The notes beneath the pieces are model-generated. The model was not told the origin of the DNA, did no database searches, and saw only the letters and a program-made list of their open reading frames with translations. Made by a program: the position numbers and the translations under genes. This document shows positions 21,101 through 35,260 of a stretch of 64,000 nucleotides of DNA, piece by piece; positions within the stretch are counted from its first letter, which is position 1; each line of letters opens with the position of its first letter. This DNA is from Hydractinia symbiolongicarpus. Its lineage: Eukaryota > Cnidaria > Hydrozoa > Anthoathecata > Hydractiniidae. Where the stretch lies: positions 31,895,851-31,959,850 of the forward strand of contig NC_079877.1 of assembly GCF_029227915.1 (NCBI RefSeq), read 5' to 3'.

Positions 21101-23963
21101 AGCCTAATGTAATCGCTGAATTCCAGCAATCATGTCAAATTAAGAAGAATGTTATTCCTTGGAGACCTATTGCCTCATTTATCACATTTATAAGATCACA
21201 GTCCTGAATCAGTTCAAATAATTCCCACAGTCATTCGTTTCACTGTTAAAAGCGATACAACTTAGTAATATCCGAAAAAAATCACTAAATACATTTTGGT
21301 ACGAATATGTGACGCAACTGTTGTAACTCAAACGGATTGACACCGTTAGAAAGTCAATGAAATGTGGTTTTTGAAACTGTCTCTATTTCTTCAGCGCGCG
21401 ATAACGGCTAGGACAGGTCCCACAGTAAAAAAAAAGACTTATTTATCTTAATTTTTAAATAAAGCGCTACCACATCGCCCAGTGTAATCGCTGAGTTCCA
21501 GCAATCAAGTCAAATTAAGAAGAATGTTATTTCTCGGAGTCCAATTATCTCACTTATAACATTTATAAGGTCAAAGTCCAAAATCAGTTCAATTAAGTCG
21601 CACAGTCAAACGTTTCACAGTTAAAAGCGATGCAACCTAGTAATATCCGAAAACTTTCGCTAAATACATGTTGGTACGAATATGTGACGCAACCGTTGTA
21701 ACTCAAACGGAATTATACCGCCAAGAAATCAATGAAATGTAGTTTTTGAGAATGTCTTTATTTCTTCAGGGCGTGCTAACGGCCAGGATTGGTCCCACAG
21801 TAGGAAAATCTTATTTATCTAAATTTTTAAATAAAGCGCTACCGCAGAGCCTAATGTAACCGCTTAATTCCAGCAATCATATCAAATTAAGAAGAACGTT
21901 ATTCCTTGGAGACCAATTGGCGCATTAATCAAATTTATAAGGTCACAGTCCAGAATCAGTTGAATTAATTCCCACGGTCAATCGTTTCACTGTTAAAAGC
22001 GATACAACTTAGTAATATCGGAAGGAAATCACTAAATACATGTTGGTACGAATATGTGACGCAACCGTTGTATCTCAAACGCATTGACACCGTTAGAAAG
22101 TCAATGAAATGTAGTTTTTGAAACTGTCTCTACTTCTTCAGCGCGCGATAACGGCTAGGATTGTTTCCACAGTAATAAATGACTTATTTATCTTAATTTT
22201 TAAATAAAGACTTACCACAGCGCCCAGTGTAATCGCTGAGTTCTAGCAATCATGTCAAATTAAGAAGAATATCATTTCTTGTAGTCAAAATGACTCATTT
22301 ATCACATTTATAAGGTCAAAGTCCAAAATCAGTTCAATTAAGTCCCACAGTCAATCGTTTCACTGTTGAAAGCGATACAACTTAGTAATATCGGAAAAAA
22401 ATCACTAAATACATGTTGGTACGAACGGGTGACCCAACCGTTGTAACTCAAACGGATTGACACCGTTAGAAAGTCAATGAAATGTACTTTTTGAAGCTGT
22501 CTCTATTTCTTTAGCGCGAACTAACGGCTAGGATTGGTCCCACAGTAAAAAATGACTTATTTATCTAAATTTTTAAAAAGACGCAACCACAGAGCCTAAT
22601 GTAATCGCTGAATTCCAGCAATCATGTCAAATTAAGAAGAATGTTATTCCTTGGAGACCTATTGCCTCATTTATCACATTTATAAGATCACAGTCCTGAA
22701 TCAGTTCAAATAATTCCCACAGTCAATCGTTTCACTGTTAAAAGCGATACAACTTAGTAATATCCGAAGAAAATCACTAAGTACATGTTGGTACGAATGT
22801 GTGACGCAACCGTTGTAACTCAAACGGATTGACACCGTTAGAAAATCAATGAAATTTAGTTTTTAAAACTGTCTCTATTTCTTCAGCGCGCGATAACGGC
22901 TAGGATTGGTCCCACAGTACAAAGTGACTTATTTATCTTAGTTTTTAAATAAAGCGTTACCACAGCGCCCAGTGTAATCGGTGAGTTCCATCAATCATGT
23001 CAAGCTAAGAAGAATGTCATTTCTTGTAGTCAAAATGCCTCATTTATCACATTTATAAGGTCAAAGTGCAAAATCAGTTCAACTAAGTCCCACAGTCAAT
23101 CGTTTCACTGTTGAAAGCGATACAACTTAGTAATATCGGAAGGAAATCACTAAATACATGTGGGTACGAATATGTGACGCAACCGTTTTAACTCAAACGG
23201 ATTGACACCGTTAGAAATTCAATGAAATGTAGTTTTTGAAACTGTCTCTATTTCTTCAGCGCACGATAACGGCTAGGATTGGTCCCACAGTACAAAATGA
23301 CTTATTTATCTTAATCTTTAAATAAAGCGTTACCACAGCGCCAAGTGTAATCGCTGAGTTCCAGCAATCATGTCAAACTAAGAAGAATGTCATTTCTTGT
23401 AGTCAAAATGACTCATTTATCACATTTATAAGGTCAAAGTCCAAAATCAGTTCAAGTAAGTCCCACAGTCAATCGTTTCACTGTTGAAAGCGATACAACT
23501 TAGTAATATCGGAAAAATATCACTAAATACATGTTGGTACGAATGTGTGACGCAACCGTTGTAACTCAAACGGATTGACACCGTTAGAAAGTCAATGAAA
23601 TGTGGTTTTTGAAACTCTCTCTATTACTTTAGCGCGCGATAACGGCTAGGATTGGTCCCACAGTACAAAATGACTTATTTATCTTAATTTTTAAAGAAAG
23701 CGTTACCACAGCGCCCAGTGTAATCGCTGAGTTCCAGCAATCATGTCAAACTAAGAAGAATGTCATTTCTTGTAGTCAAAATGACTAATTTATCACATTT
23801 ATAAGGTCAAAGTCCAAAATCAGTTCAACTAAGTCCCACAGTGAATCGTTTCACTGTTGAAAGCGATACAACTTAGTAATATCGGAAGGAAATCACTAAA
23901 TACATGTTGGTACGAATATGTGACGCAACCGTTTTAACTCAAACGGATTGACACCGTTAGAAA
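18114..23963 (+). repeat. 373-bp satellite array, post-insertion block with mixed monomers
   Basis: The satellite resumes in the middle of a G-type monomer and runs on as A, B, C, D, E, F, G and H-like monomers. A local two-monomer similarity is visible near 19115-19860, where F-like 5' halves with CAGGGTGTTCAGTGTAATTG occur in consecutive monomers. The block from about 21360 to 22110 (G then E then A) parallels the flank of the retroelement at 18114-18760, which supports the insertion history. No coding sequence is seen. Confidence 0.95.
21361..21480 (+). repeat. G-type monomer segment matching the empty insertion site
   Basis: This uninterrupted monomer carries the GTGG 5' block, the AAAAAAAGACTTATTTATC tract and GCGCTACCACATCGCCCAG. 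These are the same subtype features found on the left (7190-7306, 14666-14782) and right (18114 onward) of the retroelement. It is a paralogue of the pre-insertion site, so it fixes the element boundaries and the 5-bp target duplication. Confidence 0.8.
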
Positions 23964-26900
23964 GTCAATGAAATGTACTTTTTGAAGCTGTCTCTTTTTC
24001 TTCAGCGCGAACTAACGGCTAGGATTGGTCCCACAGTAAAAAATGACTTATTTATCTTAATTTTTAAATAAAGCGCTACCACAGCGCCCAGTGTAATCGC
24101 TGAGTTCCGGCAATCATGTCAAATTAAGAAGAATGTTCTTTCTTGGGGTCCATTTTTCTCACTTATAACATTTATAAGGTCAAAGTCCAAAAGCAGTTCA
24201 ATTAAGTCGCACAGTCAAACGTTTCACAGTTAAAAGCGATACAACCTAGTAATATCCGAATACTTTCGCTAAATACATGATGGTACGAATATGTGACACA
24301 ACCGTTGTAACTCAAACGGATTGACACGGTAAGAAAGTCAATGAAATGTAGTTTTTGAAACTGTCTCTATTTCTTCAGCGCGCGATAACGGCTAGGATTG
24401 TTTCCACAGTACTAAATGACTTATTTATCTTAATTTTTAAACAAAGCGCTACCACAGCGCCCAGTGTAATCGCTGTGTTCCAGCAATCATGTCAAATTAG
24501 GAATAATGTTATTTCTTTTAGTCAAAATTGCTCTTTTATTACATTAATAAGGTCAAAGTCCAAAATCAGTTCAATTAAGTCCCACAGTCAACCGTTTCGC
24601 TGTTGAAAGCGATACAACTTAGTAATATCGGAAGAAAATCACTAAATACATGTTGGTACGAATATGTGACCCAACCGTTGTAACTCAAACGGATTGACAC
24701 CGTTAGAAAGTCAATGAAATGTACTTTTTGAAGCTGTCTCTTTTTCTTCAGCGCGAACTAACGGCTAGGATTGGTCCCACAGTAAAAAATGACTTATTTA
24801 TCTTAATTTTTAAATAAAGCGCTACCACAGCGCCCAGTGTAATCGCTGAGTTCCAGCAATCATGTCAAATTAAGTAGAATGTTATTTCTTGGAGTCCAAT
24901 TGTCTCATTTATAACATTTATAAGGTGAAAGTCAAAAATCAGTTCAATTAAGTCGCACAGTCAAACGTTTCACAGTTAAAAGCGATGCAACCTAGTAATA
25001 TCCGAATACTTTCGCTAAATACATGTTGGTACGAATATGTGACGCAACCGTTGTAACTCAAACGAATTGACACCGTTAGAAAGTCAATGAAATGTAGTTT
25101 TTGAAACTGTCTCTCCTTCTTCTGCGCGCGATAACGGCTAGGATTGTTTCCACAGTAATAAATGACTTATTTATCTTAACTTTTAAACAAAGCGCTACCA
25201 CAGCGTCCAGTGTAATCGCTGAGTTCCAACAATCATGTCAAATTAAGAAGAATATCATTTCTTGTAGTCAAAATGACTCATTTATCTCATTTATAAGGTC
25301 AAAGTCCAAAATCAGTTCAATAAAGTCCCACAGTCAATCGTTTCACTGTTAAAAGCGATACAACGTAGTAATATCGGAAAAAAATCACTAAATACATGTT
25401 TGTACGAATGTGTGACGCAACCGTTGTAACTCAAACGGATTGACACCGTTAGAAAATCAATGAAATTTAGTTTTAGAAACTGTCTCTATTTCTTCAGCGC
25501 GCGATAACGGCTATGATTGGTCCCACAGTAAAAAGTGACTTATTTATCTTAATTTTTAAATAAAGCCTTACCACAGCGCCCAGTGTAATCGCTGAGTTCC
25601 AGCAATCATGTCAAATTAAGAAGAATATCATTTCTTGTAGTCAAAATGACTCATTTATCACATTTATAAGGTCAAAGTCCAAAATCAGTTCAATTAAGTC
25701 CCACAGTCAATCGTTTCACTGTTGAAAGCAATACAACTTAGTAATATCGGAAAAAAATCACTAAATACATGTTGGTACGAATATGTGACCCAACCGTTGT
25801 AACTCAAACGGATTGACACCGTTAGAAAGTCAATGAAATCTACTTTTTGAAGCTGTCTCTTTTTCTTCAGCGCGAACTAACGGCTAGGATTGGTCCCACA
25901 GTAAAAAATGACTTATTTATCTTAATTTTTAAATAAAGCGCTACCACAGCGCCCAGTGTAATCGCTGAGTTCCAGCAATCATGTCAAATTAAGAAGAATG
26001 TTCTTTCTTGGGGTCCAATTGTCTCACTTATAACATTTATAAGGTCAAAGTCCAAAAGCAGTTCAATTAAGTCGCACAGTCAAACGTTTCACAGTTGAAA
26101 GCGATGCAACCTAGTAATATCCGAATACTTTCGCTAAATACATGATGGTACGAATATGTGACGCAACCGTTGTAACTCAAACGGATTGACACGGTTAGAA
26201 AGTCAATGAAATGTAGTTTTTGAAACTGTCTCTATTTCTTCAGCGCGCGATAACGGCTAGGATTGTTTCCACAGTACTAAATGACTTATTTATCTTAATT
26301 TTTAAACAAAGCGCTACCACAGGGCCCAGTGTAATAGCTGTGTTCCAGCTATCATGTCAAATTAGGAATAATGTTATTTCTTTTAGTCAAAATGGCTCAT
26401 TTATTACATTAATAAGGTGAAAGTCAAAAATCAGTTCAATTAAGTCCCACAGTCAATCGTTTCGCTGTTGAAAGCGATACAACTTAGTAATGTCGGAAGA
26501 AAATCACTAAATACATGTTGATACGATTATGTGACCCAACCGTTGTAACTCAAACGGATTGACACCGTTAGAAAGTCAATGAAATGTACTTTTTGAAGCT
26601 GTCTCTTTCTCTTCAGCGCGAACTAACGGCTAGGATTGGTCCCACAGTAAAAAATGACTTATTTATCTTAATTTTTAAATAAAGCGCTACCACAGCGCCC
26701 AGTGTAATCGCTGAGTTCCAGCAATCATGTCAAATTAAGAAGAATGTTATTTCTTGGAGTCCAATTGTCTCACTTATAACATTTATAAGGTGAAAGTCAA
26801 AAATCAGTTCAATTAAGTCGCACAGTCAAACATTTCACAGTTAAAAGCGATGCAACCTAGTAATATCCGAATACTTTCGCTAAGTACATGGTGGTACGAA

Positions 26901-27693
26901 TATGTGACGCAACCGTTGTAACTAAAACGGATTGACACCGTTAGAAAGTCAATGAAATGTAGTTTTTGAAACTGTCTCTACTTCTTCTGCGCGCGATAAC
27001 GGCTAGGATTGTTTCCACAGTAATAAATGACTTATTTATCTTAAATTTTAAACAAAGTGCTACCACAGCGCCCAGTGTAATCGCTGAGTTCCAGCAATCA
27101 TGTCAAATTAAGAAGAATATCATTTCTTGTAGTCAAAATGACTCATTTATCTCATTTATATGGTCAAAGTCCAAAATCAGTTCAATTAAGTCCCACAGTC
27201 AATCGTTTCACTGTTGAAAGCGATACAACTTAGTAATATCGGAAAAAAATCACTAAATACATGTTGGTACGAATGAGTGACGCAACCGTTGTAACTCAAA
27301 CGGATTGACACCGTTAGAAAATCAATGAAATTTAGTTTTAGAAACTGTCTCTATTTCTTCAACGCGCGATAACGGCTATGATTGGTCCCACAGTATAAAG
27401 TGACTTATTTATCTTAATTTTTAAAAAAAGCCTTACCACAGCGACCAGTGTAAACGCTGAGTTCCAGCAATCATGTCAAATTAAGAAGAATATCATTTCT
27501 TGTAGTCAAAATGACTCATTTATCACATTTATAAGGTCAAAGTCCAAAATCAGTTCAATTAAGTCCCACAGTCAATCGTTTCACTGTTGAAAGCGATACA
27601 ACTTTGTAATATCGGAAAAAAATCACTAAATACATGTTGGTACGAATATGTGACCCAACCGTTGTAACTCAAACGGATTGACACCGTTAGAAA
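23964..27693 (+). repeat. Higher-order repeat, 5-mer of 1,865 bp, 2 copies
   Basis: Copies at 23964-25828 and 25829-27693, each with order D, A-variant (GTACTAAATG, GGAATAATG), D, A, B. Anchor spacing is exactly 1,865 bp. Shared markers include GGGGTCCA and CATGATGGTACG in the first D monomer and the GACACGGT linker before the A-variant. The last monomer of copy 2 (B) runs into a C monomer, where the pattern changes to the next family. Confidence 0.88.
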
Positions 27694-30600
27694 GTCAATG
27701 AAATGTACTTTTTGAAGCTGTCTCTATTTCTTTAGCGCGAACTAACGGCTAGTATTGGTGCCACAGTAAAAAATGACTTATTTATCTAAATTTTTAAAAA
27801 TGCGCAACCACAGAGCCTAATGTAATCGCTGAATTCCAGCAATCATGTCAAATTAAGAAGAATGTTATTCCTTGGAGACCTATTGCCTCATTTATCACAT
27901 CTATAAGGTCACAGTCCTGAATCAGTTCAAATAATTCCCACAGTCAATCGTTTCACTGTTAAAAGCGATACAACTTAGTAATACCGAAGAAAATCACTCA
28001 GTACATTTTGGTACGAATATGTGACGCAACTGTTGTAACTCAAACGGATCGACACCGTTAGAAAGTCAATGAAATGTGGTTTTTGAAACTGTCTCTATTT
28101 CTTCAGCGCGCGATAACGGCTAGGATTGGTCCCACAGTAAAAAAAGACTTACTTATCTTAATTTTTAAATAAAGCGCTACCACATCGCCCAGTGTAATCG
28201 CTGAGTTCCAGCAGTCATGTCAAATTAAGAAGAATGTTATTTCTTGGAGTCCAATTGTCTCATTATAACATTTATAAGGTCAAAGTCCAAAATCAGTTCA
28301 ATTAAGTCGCACAGTCAAACGTTTCACAGTTAAAAGCGATGCAACCTAGTAATATCCGAAAACTTTCGCTAAATACATGTTGGTACGAATATGTGACGCA
28401 ACCCTTGTAACTCAAACGGATTGACACCGTTAGAAAGTCAATGAAATGTACTTTTTGAAGCTGTCTTTATTTCTTTAGCGCGAACTAACGGCTAGTATTG
28501 GTGCCACAGTAAAAAATGACTTATTTATCTAAATTTTTAAATAAAGCGCTACCACAGCGCCCAGTGTAATCGCTGAGTTGCAGCAATCATGTCAAATTAA
28601 GAAGAATATCATTTCTTGTAGTCAAAATGACTCATTTATCTCATTTATATGGTCAAAGTCCAAAATCAGTTCAATTAAGTCCCACAGTCAATCGTTTCAC
28701 TGTTGAAAGCGATACAACTTAGTAATATCGGAAGAAAATCACTGAATACATGTTGGTACGAATATGTGACCCAACCGTTGTAAATCAAACGGATTGACAC
28801 CGTTAGAAAGTCAATGAAATGTACTTTTTGAAGCTGTCTCTTTTTCTTCAGCGCGAACTAACGGCTAGGATTGGTCCCACAGTAAAAAATGACTTATTTA
28901 TCTTAATTTTTAAATAAAGCGCTACCACAGCGCCCAGTGTAATCGCTGAGTTCCAGCAATCATGTCAAATTAAGAAGAATGTTATTTCTTGGAGTCCAAT
29001 TGTCACACTTATAACATTTACAAGGTGAAAGTCAAAAATCAGTTCAATTAAGTCGCACAGTCAAACATTTCACAGTTAAAAGCGATGCAACCTAGTAATA
29101 TCCGAATACTTTCGCTAAGTACATGGTGGTACGAATATGTGACGCAACTGTTGTAACTAAAACGGATTGACACCGTTAGAAAGTCAATGAAATGTAGTTT
29201 TTGAAACTGTCTCTACTTCTTCTGCGCGCGATAACGGCTAGGATTGTTTCCACAGTAATAAATGACTTATTTATCTTAAATTTTAAACAAAGTGCTACCA
29301 CAGCGCCCAGTGTAACCGCTGAGTTCCAGCAATCATGTCAAATTAAGAAGAATATCATTTCTTGTAGTCAAAATGACTCATTTATCTCATTTATATGGTC
29401 AAAGTCCAAAATCAGTTCAATTAAGTCCCACAGTCAATCGTTTCACTGTTGAAAGCGATACAACTTAGTAATATCGGAAAAAAATCACTAAATACATGTT
29501 GGTACGAATGAGTGACGCAACCGTTGTAACTCAAACGGATTGACTCCGTTAGAAAATCAATGAAATTTAGTTTTAGAAACTGTCTCTATTTCTTCAGCGC
29601 GCGATAACGGCTATGATTGGTCCCACAGTATAAAGTGACTTATTTATCTTAATTTTTAAATAAAGCCTTACCACAGCGACCAGTGTAATCGCTGAGTTCC
29701 AGCAATCATGTCAAATTAAGAAGAATATCATTTCTTGTAGTCAAAATGACTCATTTATCACATTTATAAGGTCAAAGTCCAAAATCAGTTCAATTAAGTC
29801 CCACAGTCAATCGTTTCACTGTTGAAATCGATACAACTTAGTAATATCGGAAAAAAATCACTAAATACATGTTGGTACGAATATGTGACCCAACCGTTGT
29901 AACTCAAACGGATTGACACCGTTAGAAAGTCAATGAAATGTACTTTTTGAAGCTGTCTCTATTTCTTTAGCGCGAACTAACGGCTAGTATTGGTGCCACA
30001 GTAAATAATGACTTATTTATCTAAATTTTTAAAAATGCGCAACCACAGAGCCTAATGTAATCGCTGAATTCCAGCAATCATGTCAAATTAAGAAGAATGT
30101 TATTCCTTGGAGACCTATTGCCTCATTTATCACATCTATAAGGTCACAGTCCTGAATCAGTTCAAATAATTCCCACAGTCAATCGTTTCACTGTTAAAAG
30201 CGATACAACTTAGTAATACCGAAGAAAATCACTAAATACATTTTGGTACGAATATGTGACGCAACTGTTGTAACTCAAACGGAGATTGACACCGTTAGAA
30301 AGTCAATGAAATGTGGTTTTTGAAACTGTCTCTATTTCTTCAGCGCGCGATAACGGCTAGGATTGGTCCCACAGTAAAAAAAGACTTACTTATCTTAATT
30401 TTTAAATAAAGCGCTACCACATCGCCCAGTGTAATCGCTGAGTTCCAGCAGTCATGTCAAATTAAGAAGAATGTTATTTCTTGGAGTCCAATTGTCTCAT
30501 TATAACATTTATAAGGTCAAAGTCCAAAATCAGTTCAATTAAGTCGCACAGTCAAACATTTCACAGTTAAAAGCGATGCAACCTAGTAATATCCGAAAAC

Positions 30601-31046
30601 TTTCGCTAAATACATGTTGGTACGAATATGTGACACAACCCTTGTAACTCAAACGGATTGACACCGTTAGAAAGTCAATGAAATGTACTTTTTGAAGCTG
30701 TCTCTATTTCTTTAGCGCGAACTAACGGCTAGTATTGGTGCCACAGTAAAAAATGACTTATTTATCTAAATTTTTAAATAAAGCGCTACCACAGCGCCCA
30801 GTGTAATCGCTGAGTTCCAGCAATCATGTCAAATTAAGAAGAATATCATTTCTTGTAGTCAAAATGACTCATTTATCTCATTTATAAGGTCAAAGTCCAA
30901 AATCAGTTCAATTAAGTCCCACAGTCAATCGTTTCACTGTTGAAAGCGATACAACTTAGTAATATCGGAAAAAAATCACTAAATACATGTTGGTACGAAT
31001 GAGTGACGCAACCGTTGTAACTCAAACGGATTGACACCGTTAGAAA
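26948..31046 (+). repeat. Higher-order repeat, 6-mer (2,235 bp) followed by a 5-mer version (1,864 bp)
   Basis: The first copy 26948-29182 has order A, B, C, G, C/A hybrid, D. The second, 29183-31046, has the same order without the final D. Diagnostic shared variants are GAATGAGTGACG after A, GGCTATGATTGG with CAGTATAAAG in B, AGTATTGGTGCC in C, and TGTCTCATTATAAC (3-bp shorter) in G. The overlap with the previous HOR (A and B at 26948-27693) shows the families are nested. Related order continues at 31047-32534 and again at about 36639-39240. Confidence 0.85.
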
Positions 31047-34000
31047 GTCAATGAAATGTAGTTTTTGAAACTGTCTCTACTTCTTCTGCGCGCGATAACG
31101 GCTAGGATTGTTTCCACAGTAATAAATGACTTATTTATCTTAACTTTTAAACAAAGCGCTACCACAGCGCCCAGTGTAATCGCTGAGTTACAGCAATCAT
31201 GTCAAATTAAGAAGAATATCATTTCTTGTAGTCAAAATGACTCATTTATAACATTTATAAGGTCAAAGTTCAAAATCAGTTCAATTAAGTCCCACAGTCA
31301 ATCGTTTCACTGTTGAAAGCGATACAACTTAGTAATATCGGAAAAAAATCACTAAATACATGTTGGTACGAATATGTGACGCAACCGTTGTAACTCAAAC
31401 GGATTGACACCGTTAGAAAGTCAATGAAATGTATTTTTTGAAGCTGTCTCTATTTCTTTAGCGCGAACTAACGGCTAGTATTGGTGCCACAGTAAAAAAT
31501 GACTTATTTATCTAAATTTTTAAAAAAGCGCAACCACAGAGCCTAATGTAATCGCTGAATTCCAGCAATCATGTCAAATTAAGAAGAATGTTAATCCTTG
31601 GAGACCTATTGCCTCATTTATCACATCTATAAGGTCACAGTCCTGAATCAGTTCAAATAATTCCCACAGTCAATCGTTTCACTGTTAAAAGCGATAAAAC
31701 TTAGTAATACCGAAGAAAATCACTAAATACATTTTGGTACGAATATGTGACGCAACTGTTGTAACTCAAACGGATTGACACCGTTAGAAAGTCAATGAAA
31801 TGTGGTTTTTGAAACTGTCTCTATTTCTTCAGCGCGCGATAACGGCTAGGATTGGTCCCGCAGTAAAAAAAGACTTACTTATCTTAATTTTTAAATAAAG
31901 CGCTACCACATCGCCCAGTGTAATCGCTGAGTTCCAGAAGTCATGTCAAATTAAGAAGAATGTTATTTCTTGGAGTCCAATTGTCTCATTATAACATTTA
32001 TAAGGTCAAAGTCCAAAATCAGTTCAATTAAGTCGCACAGTCAAACGTTTCACAATTAAAAGCGATGCAACCTAGTAATATCCGAAAACTTTCGCTAAAT
32101 ACATGTTGGTACGAATATGTGACGCAACCGTTGTAACTCAAACGGATTGACACCGTTAGAAAGTCAATGAAATGTACTTTTTGAAGTTGTCTCTATTTCT
32201 TTAGCGCGAACTAACGGCTAGTATTGGTGCCACAGTAAAAAATGACTTATTTATCTAAATTTTTAAATAAAGCGCTACCACAGCGCCCAGTGTAATGGCT
32301 GAGTTCCAGCAATCATGTCAAATTAAGAAGAATATCATTTCTTGTAGTCAAAATGACTCATTTATCTCATTTATAAGGTCAAAGTCCAAAATCAGTTCAA
32401 TTAAGTCGCACAGTCAAACGTTTCACAGTTAAAAGCGATGCAACCTAGTAATATCCGAAAACTTTCGCTAAATACATGTTGGTACGAATATGTGACGCAA
32501 CCGTTGTAACTCAAACGGAATTATACCGCCAAGAAATCAATGAAATGTAGTTTTTGAGAATGTCTTTATTTCTTCAGCGCGTGCTAACGGCCAGGATTGG
32601 TCCCACAGTAAAAAATGACTTATTTATCTTAATTTTTAAATAAAGCGCTACCGCAGAGCCTAATGTAGCCGCTAAAATCCAGCAATCATATCAAACTAAG
32701 AAGAACGTTATTCCTTGGAGACCAATTGGCGCATTAATCAAATTTATAAGGTCACAGTCCAGAATCAGTTAAATTAAGTCCCACAGTCAATCGTTTCACT
32801 GTTGAAAGCGATACAACTTAGTAATATCGGAAAAAAATCACTAAGTACATGTTGGTACGAATGTGTGACGCAACCGTTGTAAGTCAAGCGGATTGACATC
32901 GTTAGAAAATCAATGAAATGGAGTTTTTGAAACTGTCTCTATATCTTCAGCGCGCGCTAACGGCTAGGATTGTTCCCACAGTAAAAATGACTTATTTATC
33001 TAAAGTTTTAAATGAATCGCTACCACAGGGTGTTCAGTGTAATTGCTGAGTTCCGGCAATCATGTCAAATTAAGAAGAATGTTCTTTCTTGGAGTCCAAT
33101 TGTCTCATTTATCACACTTATGAGGTCACAGTCCAAAGTTAGTTCAATTAAGTCCCACAGTCAATCGTTTCACTGTTAGAAGCGATGCAACCTAGTAATA
33201 TCATAAAAATATCGCTAAATACATGTTGGTACGAATATGTGACCCAACCGTTGTAACTCAAACGGATTGACACCGTTAGAAAGTCAATGAAATGTACTTT
33301 TTGAAGCTGTCTCTTTTTGTTCAGCGTGAACTAACGGCTAGGATTGGTCCCACAGTAAAAAATGACTTATTTATCTTAATTTTTAAATAAAGCGCTACCA
33401 CAGCGCCCAGTGTAATCGCTGAGTTCCAGCAATCATGTCAAATTAAGAAGAATGTTATTTCTTGGAGTCCAATTGTCTCACGTATTACATATATAAGGTG
33501 AAAGTCCAAAATCAGTTCAATTAAGTCGCACAGTCAAACGTTTCACAGTTAAAAGCGATGCAACCTAGTAATATCCGAATACTTTCGCTAAATACATGTT
33601 GGTACGAATATGTGACGCAACCGTTGCAACTCAAACGGAATTATACCGCCAAGAAATCAATGAAATGTAGTTTTTGAGAATGTCTTTATTTCTTCAGCGT
33701 GTGCTAACGGCCAGGATTGGTCCCACAGTAGGAAAATCTTATTTATCTAAATTTTTAAATAAAGCGCTACCGCAGAGCCTAATGTAACCGCTAAATTCCA
33801 GCAATCATATCAAATTAAGAAGAACGTTATTCCTTGGAGACCAATTGGCGCATTAATCAAATTTATAAGGTCACAGTCCAGAATCAGTTGAATTAATTCC
33901 CACGGTCAATCGTTTCACTGTTAAAAGCGATACAAATTAGTAATATCGGAAGGAAATCACTAAATACATGTTGGCACGAATATGTGACGCAACCGTTGTA

Positions 34001-35260
34001 ACTCAAACGGATTGACACCGTTAGAAAGTCAATGAAATGTAGTTTTTGAAACTGTCTCTACTTCTTCAGCGCGCGATAACGGCTAGGATTGTTTCCACAG
34101 TAATAAATGACTTATTTATCTTAACTTTTAAACAAAGCGCTACCACAGCGCCCAGTGTAATCGCTGAGTTCCAGCAATCATGTCAAATTAAGAAGAATAT
34201 CATTTCTTGTAGTCAAAATGACTCATTTATCTAATTTATAAGGTCAAAGTCCAAAATCTGTTCAATTAAGTCCCACAGTCAATCGTTTCACTGTTGAAAG
34301 CGATACAACTTAGTAATATCGGAAAAAAATCACTAAATACATGTTGGTACGAATGTGTGACGCAACCGTTGTAACTCAAACGGATTGACACCGTTAGAAA
34401 ATCAATGAAATTTAGTTTTAGAAACTGTCTCTATTTCTTCAGCGCGCAATAACGGCTAGGATTGGTCCCACAGTAAAAAATGACTTATTTATCTTAATTT
34501 TTAAATAACGTCTTACAACAGCGCCCAGTGTAACTGCTGAGTTCTAGCAATCATGTGAAATTAAGAAGAATATCATTTCTTGTAGTCAAAATGACTCATT
34601 TATCACATTTATAAGGTCAAAGTCCAAAATCAGTTCAATTAAGTCCCACAGTCAATCGTTTCACTGTTGAAAGCGATACAACTTAGTAATATCGGAAAAA
34701 AATCACTAAATACATGTTGGTACGAATATGTGACCCAACCGTTGTAACTCAAACGGATTGACACCTTTAGAAAGTCAATGAAATGTACTTTTTGAAGCTG
34801 TCTCTTTTTCTTCAGCGCGAACTAACGGCTAGGTTTGGTCCCACAGTAAAAAATGACTTATTTATCTTAATTATTAAATAAAGCGCTACCACAGCGCCCA
34901 GTGTAATTGCTGAGTTCCAGCAATCATGTCAAATTAAGAAGAATGTTCTTTCTTGGGGTCCAATTGTCTCACTTATAACATTTATAAGGTCAAAGTCCAA
35001 AAGCAGTTCAATTAAGTCGCACAGTCAAACGTTTCACAGTTGAAAGCGATGCAACCTAGTAATATCCGAATACTTTCGCTAAATACATGATGGTACGAAT
35101 ATGTGACGCAACCGTTGTAACTCAAACGGATTGACACGGTTAGAAAGTCAATGAAATGTAGTTTTTGAAACTGTCTCTATTTCTTCAGCGCGCGATAACG
35201 GCTAGGATTGTTTCCACAGTACTAAATGACTTATTTATCTTAATTTTTAAACAAAGCGCT
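31047..35260 (+). repeat. 373-bp satellite, mixed monomers including one E-F-D-E-A unit
   Basis: Order from 31047: A, C, G, C/A hybrid, E, F, D, E, A, B, D, A-variant. The segment E-F-D-E-A between about 32535 and 34400 is a single copy of the arrangement expanded at 39.6-43.3 kb, with matching markers such as TTCAGCGTGAACTAACGG, CACGTATTACATATATAAGG and TTCAGCGTGTGC. No coding sequence is seen. Confidence 0.88.
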
